Assembly: GCA_947177735.1 (NCBI GenBank)
Contig: CAMWVP010000019.1
Coordinates: forward strand, 1-32,273
From: an uncultured Clostridia bacterium
GTDB taxonomy: Bacteria > Bacillota > Clostridia > Oscillospirales > Ruminococcaceae
Length of the DNA stretch: 32,273 nt
Direction: 5' to 3'
Part shown: one piece after another, positions 28,189-32,273 of the stretch
Position numbering within the stretch: the stretch's first letter is position 1
How the letters are laid out: each line of letters opens with the position of its first letter
The notes under the pieces: model-generated
The model's input: only the letters and a program-made list of their open reading frames with translations
Database searches by the model: none
What the model was told of the DNA's origin: nothing
Program-made: the position numbers and the translations under genes

Positions 28189-29412
28189 TCAGCCGGCGAA
28201 ATCCTTGATGATCTCCCTCGGCCACTTTCTGCCGCCCCAGCTTCCGCCTGCGTAGTTGTTGTAGTAAGCGTCGTAGAACAGAGGATCGGGGTTGGCGTAT
28301 GCCTTGCTTACGTCGACGTAGGGATCCTCGCCGTCGCGAACCTCACGCGCGAACACTACCCAGCGCAGGTGCGCGTCATAGCTTGTCGCAAGTGACGGCG
28401 TGCCGTAGCCCCACATACAGGTAGACATGGTAAGGAGCTTGTCGCCGTACTGGATATCGACGTCGGGATTGATGAAGGTGGAGCGGTCGAGAATGTTCGC
28501 CACATAGTTGTCGAAGTCGGCTTTGCTGCCGAAATTGCGGTAGGTGTGGTACGCGAACACGGGACCGTCGGATTCGTCAACGTTTACGAGTGCGCCGCCG
28601 AAAATCTTGTACTTGGAGTTCTTGTAGATGGTGTTGTATGTAACAACGGGGTTGTTCTTATAGAAGCTGATGTTGTTCGGATCGCCCGTTGTGACCGAGT
28701 AATTGAAGTAGTTCGGCAGACCGCCGAAGAAAACCGCGCCCGCGTCGTTGTGCCCGTAAATAATGGTGTTTGTGGGACCGTCCGCCGTTACCTTGACGTT
28801 ACAGTTGACATAAAGCGAACCCATTCTGAAGTAATTCCTGTAAAAGTCATGAGTGAGATAATACTCATTATCGTTCGCCTGCAAAACGGGTTGATCAAGC
28901 CAGTTTCCGATAGAGATCCACCCCACGATATCGGGATTGATCGCCCAGAGGTCTCTGAAGCTGCTTTGAATACCTTCGGGAGGCGGGGTAGATAAAGGCG
29001 AGGTGGGTGATTCGGCGTAGTATTCCGCCGAGGGTGTTTCAACGTAACCGTTGTCTGCCGGGGGCGTTTCAACGTAGCTGCTGCTTGAACTGCTCGAAGA
29101 ACTGCTTGACGAGCTGCTTGTTGAACTGCTGGATGAGCTGCTCGACGAACTGGTCGATGAAGTGCTTGTCGAGCTGCTTGTTGAACTGCTCGAGGATGAG
29201 CTTGAGGTATCGGAAGTGCTTGATGAAGACTCGGACGACGAGCTGTCCGTGTTCGACGAGTTGGCGTTCTCGTAGATATTTGCCAGACTGCTGTTCTGTT
29301 TTCTGCTTTCAGCCGAATTGATGCTGTTGGCGATAACGACCGAAACGGGAACGCCAAGCACTATTGCGGCACCGATAATAAATAAAACGAGGTGTCGTTT
29401 TACAAAATCCAT
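28189..29412 (-). CDS. class B-type sortase (paralog 3) with extended poly-Ser linker
   Basis: DQPVLQANDNEYYLTHDF, NTIIYGHNDAG, LLTMSTCMWGYGTP, RWVVFAREVRDGEDPYVD; ATG at 29412 preferred. Confidence 0.9.
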   Translation of the reverse strand: MDFVKRHLVLFIIGAAIVLGVPVSVVIANSINSAESRKQNSSLANIYENANSSNTDSSSSESSSSTSDTSSSSSSSSTSSSTSTSSTSSSSSSSSSSTSSSSSSSSSSSSSSYVETPPADNGYVETPSAEYYAESPTSPLSTPPPEGIQSSFRDLWAINPDIVGWISIGNWLDQPVLQANDNEYYLTHDFYRNYFRMGSLYVNCNVKVTADGPTNTIIYGHNDAGAVFFGGLPNYFNYSVTTGDPNNISFYKNNPVVTYNTIYKNSKYKIFGGALVNVDESDGPVFAYHTYRNFGSKADFDNYVANILDRSTFINPDVDIQYGDKLLTMSTCMWGYGTPSLATSYDAHLRWVVFAREVRDGEDPYVDVSKAYANPDPLFYDAYYNNYAGGSWGGRKWPREIIKDFAG

Positions 29413-29577
29413 GTGTTGCCTCCTGATTATGTCTTTTTTGGGGAATCGCCGAATTTGCATTTGTTCCGCAAATCAAGAAAAGCGGTAAACAGTCAATTCC
29501 AAGACGAATATGAGAGATCAATAAAACCGGATTTTAAGTAAGATATACAGTATTTCAGACGTTTACCGTAACTGCCC

Positions 29578-30783
29578 TTAGTAGCTCAGCAGCTTGGAGC
29601 GATCCCAAACGGAACCCTCCCAATAGTAATTGCCGCCGGAGCTGTTGAGGACTTCGTAATAGTAGTCAAAGAGCCTTGCCTTATAGTTTCTCGTAGCGAC
29701 GGAGGTGTCTACCGAGGAGTCCTCGCCGTCGCGCACCTTTCTCGCGAACAGCACCCAGCGTGTGTCTATCTGACGTCCGAGAGGCCAGTAGCAGGTCGAG
29801 AGCGTGAGCAGGTCGTCGCCGTAGGTGAGATCGACGTCGGTGAAGAACCAGCTTCTGTCCATGATCTCGATGATGTAGTTGTTGAAGTCGTCCGCGTTGT
29901 CGAAGCGGGTCTTGGTGATGTAGTCGAAAACCTCTCCGTACTGCGGCTCGGTGTTCGCCATAATACCCGCGAATATCTTGTAGACCGCGTTTCCGCCGGT
30001 GGGAGTCTCGAGCTGGACTGTCGGGTGGGACTTATAGAACGCCAGCGGCTCGGCATACTCGTCGTCGGGAACGTAGTGCATTACATACGCGAAGAAATCG
30101 CCGCTAGACATATTGTGCCCGAAGAGAATTTTGTTTTTGTCGTTGGGATCGTTCCAGTCGTTGCGGTAGGTCGAGAACACCGTGCCCGAGATGGATTCGT
30201 TGCCGAAGAAGTCGTGATTCAGATAGTAATCGTTGTTTGTTGTCTGTACAACGACGTTGTTCAGCATAGTGCCCGTGATCTTGACCCATGCTTTGGTATC
30301 GGGGTTTGTTTTAAGAAGGTAATCGAAGTCCGCCTCGATAGGAAGATCGACAACGGGCGTAAGGTCTACGTCATCACCGTGAACGCGGCTGCCCGCCGTC
30401 GTCGCGATATCGATCGTGGGGTTTGCGATGTACCCGGGCTGCTGATAGCTGCTTGACATACTCGGCATCGGAGTGCCCGCGTTATCGGCGATGTTGCTGT
30501 TGGTATCGCCACCCTGCTTTATGCCGGTGAGCTGCCAGATGAGGAATGCAAACGTGCCGATGAGTATCGCGAAAGCGACAAGCAGCAGTGCCTTGCGTCC
30601 CTTTTCTGCCGCGGAATCGCGAGCCTGAGGGAACACCGCCACCGCCATTCTCACGAACGGATTTTTTGATTTGCGTTTTTTTGAGCCGCCCGAGGGACGT
30701 TTTTTTGGCGCGTTCCTCACATCTACGTCGAATTTATCCAGCGCGTAATCTCTGTCGTTTCTGTTTCTGTTTGAGTTAGCCAT
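29578..30783 (-). CDS. class B-type sortase (paralog 4)
   Basis: NVVVQTTNNDYYLNHDF, ILFGHNMSSGDFF, LLTLSTCYWPLG, RWVLFARKVRDGEDSSVD. Confidence 0.9.
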   Translation of the reverse strand: MANSNRNRNDRDYALDKFDVDVRNAPKKRPSGGSKKRKSKNPFVRMAVAVFPQARDSAAEKGRKALLLVAFAILIGTFAFLIWQLTGIKQGGDTNSNIADNAGTPMPSMSSSYQQPGYIANPTIDIATTAGSRVHGDDVDLTPVVDLPIEADFDYLLKTNPDTKAWVKITGTMLNNVVVQTTNNDYYLNHDFFGNESISGTVFSTYRNDWNDPNDKNKILFGHNMSSGDFFAYVMHYVPDDEYAEPLAFYKSHPTVQLETPTGGNAVYKIFAGIMANTEPQYGEVFDYITKTRFDNADDFNNYIIEIMDRSWFFTDVDLTYGDDLLTLSTCYWPLGRQIDTRWVLFARKVRDGEDSSVDTSVATRNYKARLFDYYYEVLNSSGGNYYWEGSVWDRSKLLSY

Positions 30784-30799
30784 TTTCTTTCCCTTTCAG

Positions 30800-31300
30800 T
30801 TATTTTCTGTCAATTTTTTCAAGCAGCATCTCAAGCGCCTTTTCTGCGGCTGCCGCTCTTATGTAGTCTCTGCCCTTGTTGTCAAACAAGAATCTTCCGG
30901 AGGTGCATGAGTCCTTGTCGGCGACGCATATATACACCGTTCCGACGGGGTCTTCCTCCGTGCCTCCGTCGGGACCCGCAATGCCGCTTGTCGCTGCCGC
31001 GATATCCGCGCCGGAGAGCATTATGGCTCCCCTTGCCATTTCCTCCGCACAGGCGGTGCTGTACTCCGAGAACCTGTCTAAGGTCTCCTTGCTCACGCCG
31101 AGAACGTCATGCTTTATCCTGTTGGAATAGCTGCATATCCCCAGCTCGATGACCGCCGAGCTGCCCGGGATCGCCGTTATCGCCGCCGAGATCATTCCTC
31201 CCGTGCAGCTCTCCGCGGTCGAGACCTTCAAGCCCGATTCGGCGCACCGTTCCACCAACTGCCGTGCGAGAACGTTTATTCTTCCGTACATCTCCTCCAT
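30800..31300 (-). CDS. pncC: CinA C-terminal-type nicotinamide-nucleotide amidase
   Basis: STAESCTGGMISAAITAIPGSSAV, YSNRIKHDVLGV, ATSGIAGPDGGTEEDPVGTVYI. Confidence 0.93.
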   Translation of the reverse strand: MEEMYGRINVLARQLVERCAESGLKVSTAESCTGGMISAAITAIPGSSAVIELGICSYSNRIKHDVLGVSKETLDRFSEYSTACAEEMARGAIMLSGADIAAATSGIAGPDGGTEEDPVGTVYICVADKDSCTSGRFLFDNKGRDYIRAAAAEKALEMLLEKIDRK

Positions 31301-32273
31301 CAGTCTAAGAAAACAGTCTCCTCCCCGTACTTGAACCGCTTGACCTCGATATTCGCCACAGCCTCGTCGATCATCCTGTCAAAGTCGAAGCTTTGCTCCG
31401 CCGCCAGCACCTCGTCGAACTTCGGTTTGGTGCGCGGGTGCTTGGGCGAAAATACCGTGCAGCAGTCCTCATAGGGCATTATCGAGGTCTCGTATGTGCC
31501 TATCTTCCGTGAGATATCCGTGATCTCGATCTTGTCCATTCCTATTACCGGACGAAAGACGGGGAGCTCCGCCGCCGCGTTCGTGCAGTACAGAGCCGGC
31601 AGGGTCTGACTTGCGACCTGTGCCAGGCTTTCGCCGGTGATTATCGCGCCGTAGCCGTCTCTCGCGCATATCCTGTTGGCGATCTTTACCATCAGCCTGC
31701 GCATCAGCACCGTGAAATACTGCTCGGGGCAGTGATCCCGCAGCGCCTCCTGGATCTCGGTAAACGGCACGCAATAAAAGATAATGTCCCCGCAGAATTC
31801 TGTCATCTCCTCGCAGAGCTTTTCGACCTTGAGCCGCGCTCTTTCGGAGGTGTACGGCGGACTTACATAGTGGATACAGTCCACGACCAGACCGCGCTTC
31901 GCCATCATATAGCCCGCGACGGGGGAGTCTATCCCTCCCGAGAGCATCAGAAGCGCCTTTCCGCTGCTGCCGACGGGCATACCGCCCGCGCCGGTTATCC
32001 GCTTAGCGGAGAGGTAAGCGCCGTTGTCGCGTATCTCCAGCCGCACGGTGACCTCGGGCTCGTGAACGTCCACTCCCAGATGAGGGAACGTGTCCAGAAC
32101 CGCGTCTCCGAGCTGCTGCTGTATCTCGGGCGACCTCATCGGGAACGTCTTATCCGAGCGCTTAGCCTCTACTTTAAAGGTTTTCGCGCCCCCGAGAGCG
32201 TCCTCCAGATATTCGCCGCGGTGCTGCACAACGACCGAAAAGTCCTTCGGGAACACCGCGCAGCGTTGAATAG
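31300..32273 (-). CDS. thiI: tRNA 4-thiouridine synthase, 5' part beyond window edge
   Basis: LMLSGGIDSPVAGYMMAKRG PP-loop, ALYCTNAAAELPVFRPVIGMDKIEI, CCTVFSPKHPRTKP; ORF remains open to the right edge; TGA overlaps the pncC ATG. Confidence 0.93.
   Translation of the reverse strand, partial: IQRCAVFPKDFSVVVQHRGEYLEDALGGAKTFKVEAKRSDKTFPMRSPEIQQQLGDAVLDTFPHLGVDVHEPEVTVRLEIRDNGAYLSAKRITGAGGMPVGSSGKALLMLSGGIDSPVAGYMMAKRGLVVDCIHYVSPPYTSERARLKVEKLCEEMTEFCGDIIFYCVPFTEIQEALRDHCPEQYFTVLMRRLMVKIANRICARDGYGAIITGESLAQVASQTLPALYCTNAAAELPVFRPVIGMDKIEITDISRKIGTYETSIMPYEDCCTVFSPKHPRTKPKFDEVLAAEQSFDFDRMIDEAVANIEVKRFKYGEETVFLD

Noticed and set aside
25667-28395. 391 and 518 aa plus-strand ORFs opposite the sortases
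   Set aside because: Translations look like reverse-frame readings (Val/Ala/Arg-rich) of sortase genes; the second even repeats itself because the two sortases are duplicated.
1-32273. tRNA, rRNA, prophage, transposase or restriction/defence genes
   Set aside because: Looked for by eye and found no convincing candidate; a tRNAscan/Rfam/HMM run would be needed to exclude small ones.

Overview
A 32 kb chromosomal window from a GC-rich, low-GC-Gram-positive-type genome (gene content suggests a Clostridia/Ruminococcaceae-like Firmicute; this is inference). From left to right it contains: (1) a type II fatty-acid synthesis operon, fabH-fabG-fabF-accB-fabZ-accC-accD-accA, followed by acpP on its own promoter; (2) a membrane GGDEF/EAL protein with a degenerate GGDEF motif; (3) a lower-GC accessory block with one secreted protein and three small membrane proteins, two of them clearly related; (4) a glycolytic cluster, pgk / tpiA / gpmI, interrupted by an acyltransferase and a small membrane protein, in which tpiA is fused in frame to an N-terminal pentapeptide-repeat domain; (5) an ECF sigma factor with a coupled membrane protein; (6) a low-MW phosphatase / EcfT / Vat-like acetyltransferase / fused double EcfA / split GNAT operon; (7) on the minus strand, thiI (truncated by the window edge), pncC, FOUR tandem class-B-type sortase paralogs and a SpoIID-like protein. 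The observations most worth a second look are the pentapeptide-TIM fusion, the four-sortase array, the GNAT gene split by one in-frame TGA, and a family of tandem ~93-nt repeats whose hairpin stems differ between copies but stay self-complementary. All product calls come from motif recognition by eye; no database search was run.
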